This document shows, piece after piece, positions 51,949 to 60,482 of a DNA stretch of 64,000 nt. Under the pieces are notes generated by a model. That model was not told the origin of the DNA, ran no database searches, and was given only the letters and a program-made list of their open reading frames with translations. Source of the stretch: JBBEBE01 sp040882505. GTDB lineage: Bacteria; Bacteroidota; Rhodothermia; Balneolales; Balneolaceae. The stretch is from assembly GCA_040882505.1 (NCBI GenBank), contig JBBEBE010000005.1, positions 372,001-436,000 of the forward strand, written 5' to 3'. The translations under genes were made by a program, and so were the position numbers. Within the stretch, counting starts at the first letter, position 1; each line of letters starts with the position of its first letter.

Positions 51949-53244
51949 ATGCAACTCTTTTTGACAACGAACCGCATCAAACTGGTGCTCATTATACTCG
52001 TGCTCTTGCTGGGAGCCGGTTCGTTTCTGTACAATCTCTATCTGATTGAACAGATCCGGGAGCAAGAGAGCTCGGGTGTAGAACTCTGGGCCAAAGCGAT
52101 TGAGTTCAACAGCCAACCGGTTCATGAACAAGCGAGTAGTCGGCTTAACGAAGCTCTGCGAATCCTGGAGACCATTCCGGAAGTTCCGGACACGGTTCGG
52201 GAGCTGATCTCCGATGCCGAAATCTCGCAATCCACATTTGATTTTGTGACGGAAAACCTGATCCTCGGGGATCGGTTCCATGTGCCTTCGGTTGTCGTCA
52301 ACGAGCAGGGGGAGATTCTCATTGCGAGATTTGTCCCGGATCGGGAATTGGGTCCCGCCATCATTCGACAGTTGGGGACACTCCACGACCCGATCGAAAT
52401 TGTTCTGGGTGACGGGCGTGTGAGCCAGCGACAGTATGTCTATTACGGCGAGAGCCAAACTGTGCAGTATCTCCGGTACTTTCCGTACATCCAGTTCGGA
52501 CTTTTGGCTCTTCTGTTTGCGATCGGGTTTACAACCTACCGAAGCATCACCCGATCCGAACAGTCCAATCTTTGGGTCGGGATGACGAAAGAGGCCGCCC
52601 ATCAATTGGGCACACCGATATCCAGTCTGTACGGATGGATCGAGCTCCTCCGCGATCGGGTGTCCAGTGATGAACAGTCCCGCTCTATCGTCGCAGAGAT
52701 CGAGAATGATGTGTCTCGATTGCGACGGATTGCAGAACGGTTCAACAAGATTGGTTCCAAACCGACACTGCGCGAGATGGACGTCGAACCCATCGTTCGG
52801 AATGTGATTGCATACATGGAGTCTCGTCTTCCCCAGATCGGAAAGCGGATTGAGGTGATTAGTGAGCTGGAGCGAACGTCGCCGGCCATGATGAATCCCG
52901 AACTGTTTCACTGGGCTCTCGAAAATCTCGTTAAGAATGCGATGGATGCCATTCGTTCGCACGATCAACGAGCCGTATTGGCGATCTATCTACGTCAGGT
53001 AGAGGATGAGATCTATATCGATATCGAAGATTCAGGCCATGGAATCGATAAAAAACATCTGAATGATATATTCAAACCCGGGTTCAGCACAAAAAAAAGG
53101 GGATGGGGCCTGGGACTCAGTTTGACGAAACGGATTATCGAAGAGTACCATCAGGGACGTCTCGAAGTCCTTCGGTCCGATCCGGAAGAGGGAACGACCA
53201 TGCGGATCACATTGGAGGCTGTGTCTGACAGGACGGCTGCGTAA
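51949..53244 (+). CDS. PorY-like sensor histidine kinase
   Basis: 431 aa. Two membrane helices (about 11-33 and 178-198) enclose a periplasmic sensor of ~145 residues. The kinase core has MTKEAAHQLGTPISSLYGWIELL (phospho-His218), ENLVKNAMDAI (N-box), IEDSGHGID (G1) and GWGLGLSLTKRI (G2). The AAHQLGTP acceptor motif is characteristic of a Bacteroidota kinase group that includes PorY, the partner of PorX. Since porX lies 9 kb upstream and a SigP-like sigma gene is convergent 11 nt after its stop, a PorY role is likely but not certain. GAGGTG precedes the ATG. Confidence 0.85.
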   Translation: MQLFLTTNRIKLVLIILVLLLGAGSFLYNLYLIEQIREQESSGVELWAKAIEFNSQPVHEQASSRLNEALRILETIPEVPDTVRELISDAEISQSTFDFVTENLILGDRFHVPSVVVNEQGEILIARFVPDRELGPAIIRQLGTLHDPIEIVLGDGRVSQRQYVYYGESQTVQYLRYFPYIQFGLLALLFAIGFTTYRSITRSEQSNLWVGMTKEAAHQLGTPISSLYGWIELLRDRVSSDEQSRSIVAEIENDVSRLRRIAERFNKIGSKPTLREMDVEPIVRNVIAYMESRLPQIGKRIEVISELERTSPAMMNPELFHWALENLVKNAMDAIRSHDQRAVLAIYLRQVEDEIYIDIEDSGHGIDKKHLNDIFKPGFSTKKRGWGLGLSLTKRIIEEYHQGRLEVLRSDPEEGTTMRITLEAVSDRTAA

Positions 53245-53255
53245 AGTCAGGGAAA

Positions 53256-53837
53256 CTATTCGTCGAGATATCCCCGCTTCCGTGCATAATCCATGAGTTG
53301 CGCTTTGAGCAGATTCCGCCCGCGATGGAGTCTGGACCGAATGGTTCCGATCGGGACGTCCAGCATGTTCGCAATCTCTTCGTAGGTGAAGCCCTCCATG
53401 TCACAGAGCAGAACGACGGTTCTGAAATCTTCCGGCAGATCCTCCAGAGCACCGTTGATATCGTCATCGAGCAGATCTCGATACATCTTGTCTTCCAGAT
53501 CCGATGTATCTGTACGAGCCGCCCGAATGGATTCGTAAAAAGAGGAAACCTCGTCGTAGTCGACTTGTTGGGGCTGTTTGGACTGCTTCCGGTAGTGGTT
53601 GATGTAGGAATTCTTCAGGATACGGAAGAGCCACGCTTTTGCATTGGTTCCTTTTTCATAGCTGCTGAAAAACCGGTACGCCTTGACAATCGTGTCTTGA
53701 ACCAGATCTTCTGCATCGACCGGATCCGTTGTCAAACGCAGAGCAAAGTTGTAAAGTGCATCCAGATGAGGAATCATCTCCTCATTGAATGCATCCTGCT
53801 TCTTTCGATCCTCTGTTTTGACTTCGTCCATGACCAT
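53256..53837 (-). CDS. ECF sigma factor, SigP-like
   Basis: 193 aa from ATG 53837 (53831 is also possible; the frame is open to 53981). Region 2: LDALYNFALRLTTDPVDAEDLVQDTIVKAYRFF; region 2.4-3 linker: NAKAWLFRILKNSYINHYRK; region 4: LPEDFRTVVLLCDMEGFTYEEIANMLDVPIGTIRSRLHRGR. No anti-sigma gene is adjacent. This highly conserved Bacteroidota ECF group has no SusC/D partner and matches what is expected for SigP, which PorX binds directly; the assignment is inference. About 240 bp of regulatory DNA lies upstream, including a TACTTTGG element at about 53960 on the minus strand. Confidence 0.88.
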   Translation of the reverse strand: MVMDEVKTEDRKKQDAFNEEMIPHLDALYNFALRLTTDPVDAEDLVQDTIVKAYRFFSSYEKGTNAKAWLFRILKNSYINHYRKQSKQPQQVDYDEVSSFYESIRAARTDTSDLEDKMYRDLLDDDINGALEDLPEDFRTVVLLCDMEGFTYEEIANMLDVPIGTIRSRLHRGRNLLKAQLMDYARKRGYLDE

Positions 53838-54078
53838 CGTCGTGATCTGATGCGGATGGAACTGCTTGTGTGTAACTCCTGATGACTGCAAAAAATTGTC
53901 CGGGGTGCTTCTCTTTACGTCCGTGACGCGTGTTTCTTGCGGTCCATTCGCACCAAAGTAGTGAGATAGACCAAGTTGCACTAATCAATTGTCTCGATCA
54001 ACCTGTTCAATGGTATGTATGGACCCGAATCACCCGTCCCGAAAGGTCGCAATTTTGCCGGGATCCCCTCCAGAATAG

Positions 54079-54792
54079 CTATAGAGTGGTCTGGAAGAGC
54101 AGGACCATCACATCATAAAGGGCGTGTGTCCAGGCCACAATACCGAATCCCCGCTTCAGGAACAGGGTGTTGAGTGCGATGGCAAACAGAAAACGAAAAA
54201 GAAAGGAGTGGAGAGACCAGGGATCTCCATATGCACCCATGTAGTGAACCGAACTGAAAATCAGTGCTGCCAACAGGATGGCAACCAGAGAGACCATCCA
54301 GCTCTTCTTGAAGACATTCCGGAAGAGCCAAACCAGTAAAGAGACAAGAATGACTCGGAAGAAAAGTTCCTCGTAGAGACCGGCGCCGAGAGAAAGGGCG
54401 AACATCTGCAACTTCGTAACACCGTGTGGAACGGAAGCCATGAGAAGGGCATCCAGGAGCATGGTAATCAAGAAGGCGAGAATCAGTGCATAGAAGAGGG
54501 ATTCAAGCACCATCCAAAGTAAATACCGGCCTTTGATGGAGCGAATGCGGGATCGATCTCTCCACAATATCACCAGTCCAGCCGCCGCAACCAGAAATAG
54601 TGTCACCGAAAGTGCGTCCAGACCGGTCCAGTGAATAAGCGTCTGAAACCACACATCTACCGACACACGGACTGCAAGCTCTGTGTCCGGACTGCTCCAT
54701 CGGAGGAGCCCTTCATAAAGCAGGAGAAGGGGTACAGCCATCAAATAGCTGTAGAGAAGCTGACTGGATTGGCGGAAATAGGTGTTGTCCAT
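54079..54792 (-). CDS. CPBP-family intramembrane metalloprotease
   Basis: 237 aa, about 7 membrane helices. The CPBP (CAAX protease/bacteriocin-processing) motifs are complete: EELFFR in GAGLYEELFFRVIL, FSSVHYMGAYG with its His, and WTHALYDV with a further His. The family cleaves membrane-associated substrates or protects the producer from its own bacteriocins. It follows the LysM gene by 15 nt in a minus-strand group aroC-TPR-LysM-CPBP. Confidence 0.88.
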   Translation of the reverse strand: MDNTYFRQSSQLLYSYLMAVPLLLLYEGLLRWSSPDTELAVRVSVDVWFQTLIHWTGLDALSVTLFLVAAAGLVILWRDRSRIRSIKGRYLLWMVLESLFYALILAFLITMLLDALLMASVPHGVTKLQMFALSLGAGLYEELFFRVILVSLLVWLFRNVFKKSWMVSLVAILLAALIFSSVHYMGAYGDPWSLHSFLFRFLFAIALNTLFLKRGFGIVAWTHALYDVMVLLFQTTL

Positions 54793-54807
54793 GGCGCACC
54801 GACTGGA

Positions 54808-55983
54808 TCAGAGTTCCTGGTAGATGATGCCCCGACCAGGTTGCCCGTCACGAAGACCCAGAAGCTGAAACGCTTTTCCCGAAAGTCGCAGTCCATCCCC
54901 CTCCGTCCGGTCATTGATCTTGACATAGACCCCCAACCCGCTCTGGGGGTGTTCCACATAGATCACCTGGCCGAGGGAGATCGAGGCGTGCGCCGCTGTC
55001 AACAGATCAGGGCTGTAGAGTTCTCCGCTACTGGTCGGTTGTGCGCGATCTGTATCTTCGTACCTGGTCAACGGAACCTCTCCCAAATTTTCAAGATTGG
55101 TCTCATCCCGGTAGGGATTTCGGAAATTTCTTTCGGGTGGAACCAGAACGGTAAGTTGCTGACCCTCGCGAATTCGATCCAGATCCATGCCGGGATTGAG
55201 GGATTGAAGTTCGTCCCGACTCATTTGATACTGTTCGAGTATACGTGGGAGAGAGTCGCCCGCTGATACACGGTGACGGTCAAAACGTCCTTGAGAAACT
55301 GCAGAATTGGAAGCTTCCCCACGGATGGGAGTCTGGCTTTCCTGTCGAACAATCAATCGTTGACCCACGCGAATGACATCACCAGACAGGTCGTTCAGCT
55401 CACGAAGTTCCCGGACACTCATATCGTGTGCATTGGCGATTCGACCCAGATTATCACCACTACGTACGGTGTAGTAACTGTTGACCTGTGTTGCAGTTGC
55501 CCCTTCCAGAAGGGATCGATCGATCCGTACAGGAGAGTCAGGTTCATCCTCCTGGATGTCCGGAGGGGTTGGATTTTCGCTTTCTGTCGGGTAGATCCGC
55601 AGACGCTGCCCGGGGGAAAGAAGGGTTGATTCGAGCCGGTTCCACTCCTGTAGTTCCGCCAGGGTAACATTATATTCTCTGCCAATGGAGAAGAGGGTCT
55701 CACCGGCTTGTACGACATGTTCGGTTGTTTCATCGGATGCGGGAGGTCGAACTCTCAAGCTCTGGCCGATGCTCAACTCGTCACTCGACAGGTCGTTCCA
55801 TTCCCGCAAGTCTGCAACAGAGACCTCATATGTCCGGGCGACTGAATAGAGGGTTTCACCCGCTTGAACGCGGTGGGTCGAGGGTGCTGTGGATTGGGCA
55901 CAGGTGGCTTCATTGGAGAGCAGAAGCAGAAGGGCGCTCAACAAAAAGAATGCGAATGTGTGTAAACGGAAGGGTTGTGTCAT
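54808..55983 (-). CDS. Exported protein with four LysM domains and a C-terminal RlpA-like barrel
   Basis: 391 aa. Signal peptide (FAFFLLSALLLLLSNEATCAQ), then LysM modules at about 37-79, 89-131, 171-213 and 237-281 (each HxVxxGETLxxI...GQxLxV), then a double-psi beta-barrel like RlpA at about 318-391 (SSGELYSPDLLTAAHASISLG, VYVKINDR). The RlpA Glu and His are kept, but the Asp of the usual IDLS motif is replaced (LRLS). It binds peptidoglycan strongly and may be a structural or cleaving wall protein. GAGGAGCTC upstream of the ATG lies in the end of the TPR gene. Confidence 0.88.
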   Translation of the reverse strand: MTQPFRLHTFAFFLLSALLLLLSNEATCAQSTAPSTHRVQAGETLYSVARTYEVSVADLREWNDLSSDELSIGQSLRVRPPASDETTEHVVQAGETLFSIGREYNVTLAELQEWNRLESTLLSPGQRLRIYPTESENPTPPDIQEDEPDSPVRIDRSLLEGATATQVNSYYTVRSGDNLGRIANAHDMSVRELRELNDLSGDVIRVGQRLIVRQESQTPIRGEASNSAVSQGRFDRHRVSAGDSLPRILEQYQMSRDELQSLNPGMDLDRIREGQQLTVLVPPERNFRNPYRDETNLENLGEVPLTRYEDTDRAQPTSSGELYSPDLLTAAHASISLGQVIYVEHPQSGLGVYVKINDRTEGDGLRLSGKAFQLLGLRDGQPGRGIIYQEL

Positions 55984-55987
55984 GATT

Positions 55988-56308
55988 TCAGAGCTCCTCT
56001 AACAATTGGTCGAGCGCATCCTGAAGTTCCGACCGGGTTCGTGCCTCCGAGTCCGGTGTGCAATCGAGCCCCTGCCGGTACGCGGTCAAGGCTTGTTCCG
56101 GATTCTGCAGGAGTTCATACGTTTTACCGAGATGATAGTAGACACCCGTATAACCGGGGTCCAGACTCCGTATCGATTCAAATAGTGCAAGTGCACGCTG
56201 GCCATCTCCGGTTTTCTTCAGCTCCAATGCAAGAGCAAACTTGGAGAAGCTGTCTTCCGGGTGTTCGCGGACTCGTATCGCCAATTGTTTGATTCGTCTG
56301 GATGACAT
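55988..56308 (-). CDS. Small TPR protein
   Basis: 106 aa with about two to three tetratricopeptide repeats: SFSKFALALELKKTGDGQRALALFESI and TGVYYHLGKTYELLQNPEQALTAYRQGL. No signal or membrane segment, so a cytosolic scaffold is likely. It sits between aroC (12 nt) and the LysM gene (4 nt) and is probably co-transcribed with both. No specific partner can be named. Confidence 0.8.
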   Translation of the reverse strand: MSSRRIKQLAIRVREHPEDSFSKFALALELKKTGDGQRALALFESIRSLDPGYTGVYYHLGKTYELLQNPEQALTAYRQGLDCTPDSEARTRSELQDALDQLLEEL

Positions 56309-56320
56309 GGTCTGGATGGT

Positions 56321-57514
56321 TCAGTCCGCAGATCCGGTTTCGTGTTGGATCCGTCTCTTCAGCTCCGTCATGGAGTCTCCTCCGAATTTTTCGAGCAGTG
56401 CGTTCGCAAGGACGGGTGCGATCACACTCTCGGCAACAACAACTGCCCGGGGGAGTGCGCATACATCTGAACGCTCATAACGTGTATCCTGTTCCTGTTT
56501 GGTTTTGAAATCGACGGTTTTGAGCGGCTTGATCATTGTTGGAATGGGTTTCATGGCCCCTCGAATGATGACGGGTTCTCCGGTCGACATTCCCCCCTCG
56601 ATTCCACCGGAACGGTGTGTCCGCCGTCCAAAACGTCCCGCTTCCCACGTTATTTCGTCGTGAACGTCGTGTCCCGGACGGCTTGCAGACTCCAGTCCCA
56701 ATCCAATTTCTACGGCCTTCATTGCTTGGGTACCCATAATGCTCTGTGCAAGCAGACCATCCAGTTTTCGATCCCAGTGGACGTAGCTCCCGAGCCCGGC
56801 GGGCAGCCCGGTAACGATAATTTCGTAGACGCCTCCGAGAGAGGAACCCTCTTTCCTCCTCTGTTTGATCTCCTCCCTCATCTGCTCGCCCAATTCGGAA
56901 TCGAGACACCGTACATCGGATTTGTCTGCATCCAGATAGAGAGATTCGGCGCCACTCGGGATATAGGGATCCGTCTTCTCTCGAACCCTCTCCCAGGAGT
57001 CGTATCCGACGGATCCGATTCGAACGACATGTGCACCGATTTCAATGCCGAGCTCTTTGAGCAGGAGCCGCGGCAATGAACAGCAGGCAACCCGCATCGC
57101 GGTTTCCCGGGCACTGGACCGTTCAATAACCGGTCGAATATCTCCAAACCCGTATTTCTGAACGCCTGTAAGATCGGCGTGCCCGGGTCTGGACAGGGTA
57201 ATCGGGTCTATTCCTTTCCCGTCGCCGCCTTTCGCCATGACAACCGGCCAGTTGCTATCATCTTTTTCGTACGCGCGGTTCACCATACGCATGGCAACCG
57301 GGGAGCCCATTGTTTTGGAGAAGCGGATGCCGCTGGTGAGAATGGCGTGGTCTTTTTCGAACGCCATGCGCCCTCCACGACCATATCCCTGTTGGCGACG
57401 TGCGAGATGGTGTGCAATGGCTTCTTCCGTGACATGGACACCGGCCGGAAGTCCTTCGACAATACCGGTCAGTTCCGGTCCATGGGATTCGCCTGCGGTC
57501 AAATATCGGATCAT
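56321..57514 (-). CDS. aroC: Chorismate synthase
   Basis: 397 aa. AGESHGPELTGIVEGLPAG at the N-terminus, RRQQGYGRGGRM, PGHADLTGVQKYGFGDIRPVIERSSARETA and the late MSTGEPVIIRGAMKPIPTM are the FMN/EPSP-binding signatures. It converts EPSP to chorismate in aromatic amino acid synthesis using reduced FMN. Divergent from the Mla transporter genes over a 308-bp region. Confidence 0.96.
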   Translation of the reverse strand: MIRYLTAGESHGPELTGIVEGLPAGVHVTEEAIAHHLARRQQGYGRGGRMAFEKDHAILTSGIRFSKTMGSPVAMRMVNRAYEKDDSNWPVVMAKGGDGKGIDPITLSRPGHADLTGVQKYGFGDIRPVIERSSARETAMRVACCSLPRLLLKELGIEIGAHVVRIGSVGYDSWERVREKTDPYIPSGAESLYLDADKSDVRCLDSELGEQMREEIKQRRKEGSSLGGVYEIIVTGLPAGLGSYVHWDRKLDGLLAQSIMGTQAMKAVEIGLGLESASRPGHDVHDEITWEAGRFGRRTHRSGGIEGGMSTGEPVIIRGAMKPIPTMIKPLKTVDFKTKQEQDTRYERSDVCALPRAVVVAESVIAPVLANALLEKFGGDSMTELKRRIQHETGSAD

Positions 57515-57822
57515 AACTACGGGGTATGGCTCATTCTTTGGTCACGGATGGTCGGGTTTCAGTAGCCGGATTCGTTCAAACGTTCGTGGATCGTGGAATA
57601 AATGGATCCTTCCGGAGAAAGGAAGCCGGCTCTGACGCCCGAAAGATAGAGATTTTATCCATGGGAATGAATGAGTCGGAAGGGGAACCCAGTCCCAATT
57701 GGGCAAAAAATTTCGTACTTTTGCCCACGCTGTTATTCGGGAACAAGAATGGGGAAACGGAGCCGATCCGGCAAAATCACGACCGGCAAGCCGATGATCC
57801 AAGGGAAGCGGGAACGCGGTTC
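57515..57822. promoter_or_regulatory. Divergent aroC-mlaE regulatory region with inverted repeats
   Basis: 308 bp without a convincing gene; the open frame through it (from 57526) has no coding character. TGGGCAAAA (57700-57708) and TTTTGCCCA (57719-57727) are a perfect 9-bp inverted repeat with a 10-nt spacer, overlapped on its left by the palindrome CCCAATTGGG (57694-57703). TACTTTTG (57716-57723) inside it fits TAnnTTTG. This looks like an operator over a promoter for the Mla genes. Confidence 0.55.
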
Positions 57823-58563
57823 ATGATCTACGCAATGCAAGAGTTGGGGAAGTATACGTCCCTGCTGTATCAGGCACTCCGATCTTCTACGGAGGTGAAG
57901 ACGTACCGGAAGAATCTGGTTCATGAACTGGTGAAGGTGGGGTATGATTCGTTGGGAATCATCGTACTGGTCGGTCTTTTCACGGGTGCGGTCTTGACCA
58001 TCCAGACGGCCTATCAACTGGAGCTGTCCTTCATCCCATTGACCACCATTGGCTCGATCGTTTCCGAATCCATACTGATCGAATTGGCGGCTGTGATCTC
58101 CTCATTGGTCCTTGCAGGGAAAGTGGGTGCCCGCATTGCGACCGAGCTGGGGACCATGAAGGTGAGTGAGCAAGTTGACGCGCTCGAATCGATGGGGTTC
58201 AATTCGGTGACCTTTCTGGTGATTCCCCGTGTGTTGGCCGGTCTGTTGATGTTTCCGATTTTGTATATCGTTGCATCTGTTTGCGGTATTGGTGGAGGCC
58301 TTGTAGCCGGTATTTTGACCGGTGTCGTTCCATCGTCCGATTTTATTACCGGTGCACAGATGTTTTTTACTCCGTGGAATGTGCTTTTCGGATTCGTAAA
58401 ATCGTTTGTTTTCGGGTTCGTGATCACATCGATCGCGTGTTACAAAGGGTATTATGCAAGTGGTGGTGCAGAAGGAGTCGGAACCTGTACAACGCAAGCG
58501 ACCGTCTTGGGATGTATATTTGTTCTCTTGGCCGATTTCATGCTGGCTGTACTGTTGCTGTAA
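57823..58563 (+). CDS. mlaE: Mla-type ABC transporter permease
   Basis: 246 aa from ATG 57823. Integral membrane permease of the MlaE/YrbE type: VGLFTGAVLTIQTAYQLE, PLTTIGSIVSESILIELAAVISSLVLAGKVGARIATELGTMKVSEQVDALESMGFNSVTFLVIPRVLA, and GFVITSIACYKGYYASGGAEGVG. These are highly conserved MlaE segments. It moves phospholipids between inner membrane and the MlaD ring. The longer open frame to 57526 is not family-like. It heads a permease-ATPase-MlaD operon. Confidence 0.93.
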   Translation: MIYAMQELGKYTSLLYQALRSSTEVKTYRKNLVHELVKVGYDSLGIIVLVGLFTGAVLTIQTAYQLELSFIPLTTIGSIVSESILIELAAVISSLVLAGKVGARIATELGTMKVSEQVDALESMGFNSVTFLVIPRVLAGLLMFPILYIVASVCGIGGGLVAGILTGVVPSSDFITGAQMFFTPWNVLFGFVKSFVFGFVITSIACYKGYYASGGAEGVGTCTTQATVLGCIFVLLADFMLAVLLL

Positions 58564-58613
58564 TATGGCAGACAATGAACGGGTCGAACCGAAGCAGAGA
58601 AGGATGAACCGAG

Positions 58614-59426
58614 ATGATTGAAATCCGAAACTTGACCAAATCGTTTGGCGAGCTGACGATCTGGGAAGATGTCTCTTTCTCGGTCGCGGATGGCGAAACG
58701 TTGGCCGTCATTGGGCGATCCGGTTGCGGGAAATCGGTTCTTTTGAAGCATTTGAATGCATTGATGACACCGAATCGCGGGGAGGTCCTGATTGATGGTG
58801 TAAATATTCATCAACAGGATTATGTCAGTCTTCGGAAGTTGCGTCAGCGATTCGGGATTCTTTTTCAGGGATCGGCTCTGTTCGATTCCATCAATACATT
58901 CGAGAATGTGGCATTTCCGCTGCGATACTTTACAAATCACGACGAGGAAGAGATCCACAGGAAAGTAATGGAAGCCCTCGAAATGGTTGGACTGGAATCA
59001 TCGGCCGAAAAGGAGACGGCAGAACTTTCAGGAGGGATGAGGAAGAGGGTTGGACTGGCGCGGGCCATGATTTTGAAGCCGGACTACCTGATGTATGACG
59101 AGCCGACGTCCGGCCTTGATCCCGAGACGGCCGACGAGATCAACAAACTTATTATCGAGCTTTCAGATGTACTCAAGATCACGTCCATCGTGGTCACGCA
59201 CGACATGCATAGTGTTCTGGAAGTTGCAGACAAAGTGGCCTTTTTGAACAGGCAGCGGCTCGACTGGTTTGGATCGATCGAAGAACTGCGGAAAAGCGAC
59301 CATGAGCCGTTGAATCGATTTGTTCGGGCGAGTGAATATCAAATGCATCGTGACCCGGTAGAGGCAGATTCCGGATACGGTGTACCCCAATCAGAGGACG
59401 AAGAGAAGAGAGGAGAGGGACCATGA
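58614..59426 (+). CDS. mlaF: Mla-type ABC transporter ATP-binding protein
   Basis: 270 aa. Walker A GRSGCGKS, Q-loop in FGILFQGSALFDS (the Mla-specific QGSALFDS), signature LSGGMRKRVGLARAM, Walker B LMYDEPTSGLDP and the H-loop VVTHDMHS. A polar C-terminal tail (~30 residues rich in Glu and Asp) overlaps mlaD by 4 nt. GAAGGATG precedes the ATG. It energises phospholipid transport with MlaE. Confidence 0.94.
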   Translation: MIEIRNLTKSFGELTIWEDVSFSVADGETLAVIGRSGCGKSVLLKHLNALMTPNRGEVLIDGVNIHQQDYVSLRKLRQRFGILFQGSALFDSINTFENVAFPLRYFTNHDEEEIHRKVMEALEMVGLESSAEKETAELSGGMRKRVGLARAMILKPDYLMYDEPTSGLDPETADEINKLIIELSDVLKITSIVVTHDMHSVLEVADKVAFLNRQRLDWFGSIEELRKSDHEPLNRFVRASEYQMHRDPVEADSGYGVPQSEDEEKRGEGP

Positions 59427-60346
59427 GTAATGAATTGAAAATCGGCCTGACCGTCGTGATTGCGTTCACGGTGGCCTACATCGGGTTCCGGTTTATGAGT
59501 GACGTTCCGGTCTTCCGGCAACCCCAAGAGGTGGTGTCCACCTTTGATCGGGTCGACGGGTTGGCGACGGGCGGTCTGGTCTATATGAACGGAGTGAAGA
59601 TCGGTTCAGTCAAAGATGTTGAATTGACGCCCGAAATGCAGGTTCGTGTAACCATGTCCATTGAGGTGGATGTTCCGATCCCGGATGATTCGAGAGCATT
59701 GCTCACATCATCGGGACTGCTGGATGGCAAGTCCATCGTGATCGAGCGAGGGCAGTCTCCGGAATCCATTGCAGATGGCGGGTCCATCGAAGGGGTCTTT
59801 GTAGACTCCATGTTGGAAACACTTGGCGAAAGGGGGCAAGTGCTGGGTGACGACATCTCTGGTTCATTGAATGAGTTGAATCGGTTTTTGGGTCAGCTGA
59901 ACCAGGCACTGGACGACTCCAGTAGTCGAGCACTCAATTCGTCACTGATCCATCTTGAAGAGGCGACCTCTGTTGTTTCCCGAACGTTGCAGTCGAAACA
60001 GCAAGAGATGGAGCAGAGTCTGGAATCCCTTCACAGTCTGTTGTCCGAGCTCGACTCGACAGCAGTGAACAGCCGTCCTCACCTGGAGGCATTGGTTCGG
60101 AATTTGGAAGGTACGTCCCGGGATTTGGGGGCGTTGACAGTTGAAATGGATACGACTGTCGACCAGCTCAATCAAATTTTGGCGAAAGTGAATCGAGGCG
60201 AGGGATCACTCGGAAGATTGGTCAATGATGAGTCTCTCTATGAGAATACCGATTCACTTTCAGTAGAACTCCGGGATCTGATCAAGGCATTTCGGGAAGA
60301 TCCCGGACAATTTCTCCGACACATGAGCCTGATTGAAGTCTTTTAA
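59423..60346 (+). CDS. mlaD: MlaD-family substrate-binding protein
   Basis: 307 aa. One N-terminal membrane helix (KIGLTVVIAFTVAYIGFRF) and an MCE domain: VVSTFDRVDGLATGGLVYMNGVKIGSVKDVEL and SRALLTSSGLLDGKSIVIERG. The C-terminal ~150 residues are a long helical region with leucine-rich heptads (coiled coil), longer than in E. coli MlaD and common in Bacteroidota. ATGA overlap with mlaF. Periplasmic lipid shuttle of the transporter. Confidence 0.92.
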   Translation: MSNELKIGLTVVIAFTVAYIGFRFMSDVPVFRQPQEVVSTFDRVDGLATGGLVYMNGVKIGSVKDVELTPEMQVRVTMSIEVDVPIPDDSRALLTSSGLLDGKSIVIERGQSPESIADGGSIEGVFVDSMLETLGERGQVLGDDISGSLNELNRFLGQLNQALDDSSSRALNSSLIHLEEATSVVSRTLQSKQQEMEQSLESLHSLLSELDSTAVNSRPHLEALVRNLEGTSRDLGALTVEMDTTVDQLNQILAKVNRGEGSLGRLVNDESLYENTDSLSVELRDLIKAFREDPGQFLRHMSLIEVF

Positions 60347-60482
60347 CGGATGTGAACAGGTCATTTCGTTGCTCTTCGCAGGTGTGAGCAGTATATTTCT
60401 GTTCTGTTTTTAAAGTATTTCGGGCCGGTATGCAGAAGGTACCTTCCGGCAAGTCTGTAATTAGTTGAAGACGAGGATTCCT

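Noticed and set aside
57526..57822. 99-residue N-terminal extension of MlaE
   Set aside because: Composition is not protein-like, MlaE proteins begin near ATG 57823, and the stretch contains the operator-like repeats.
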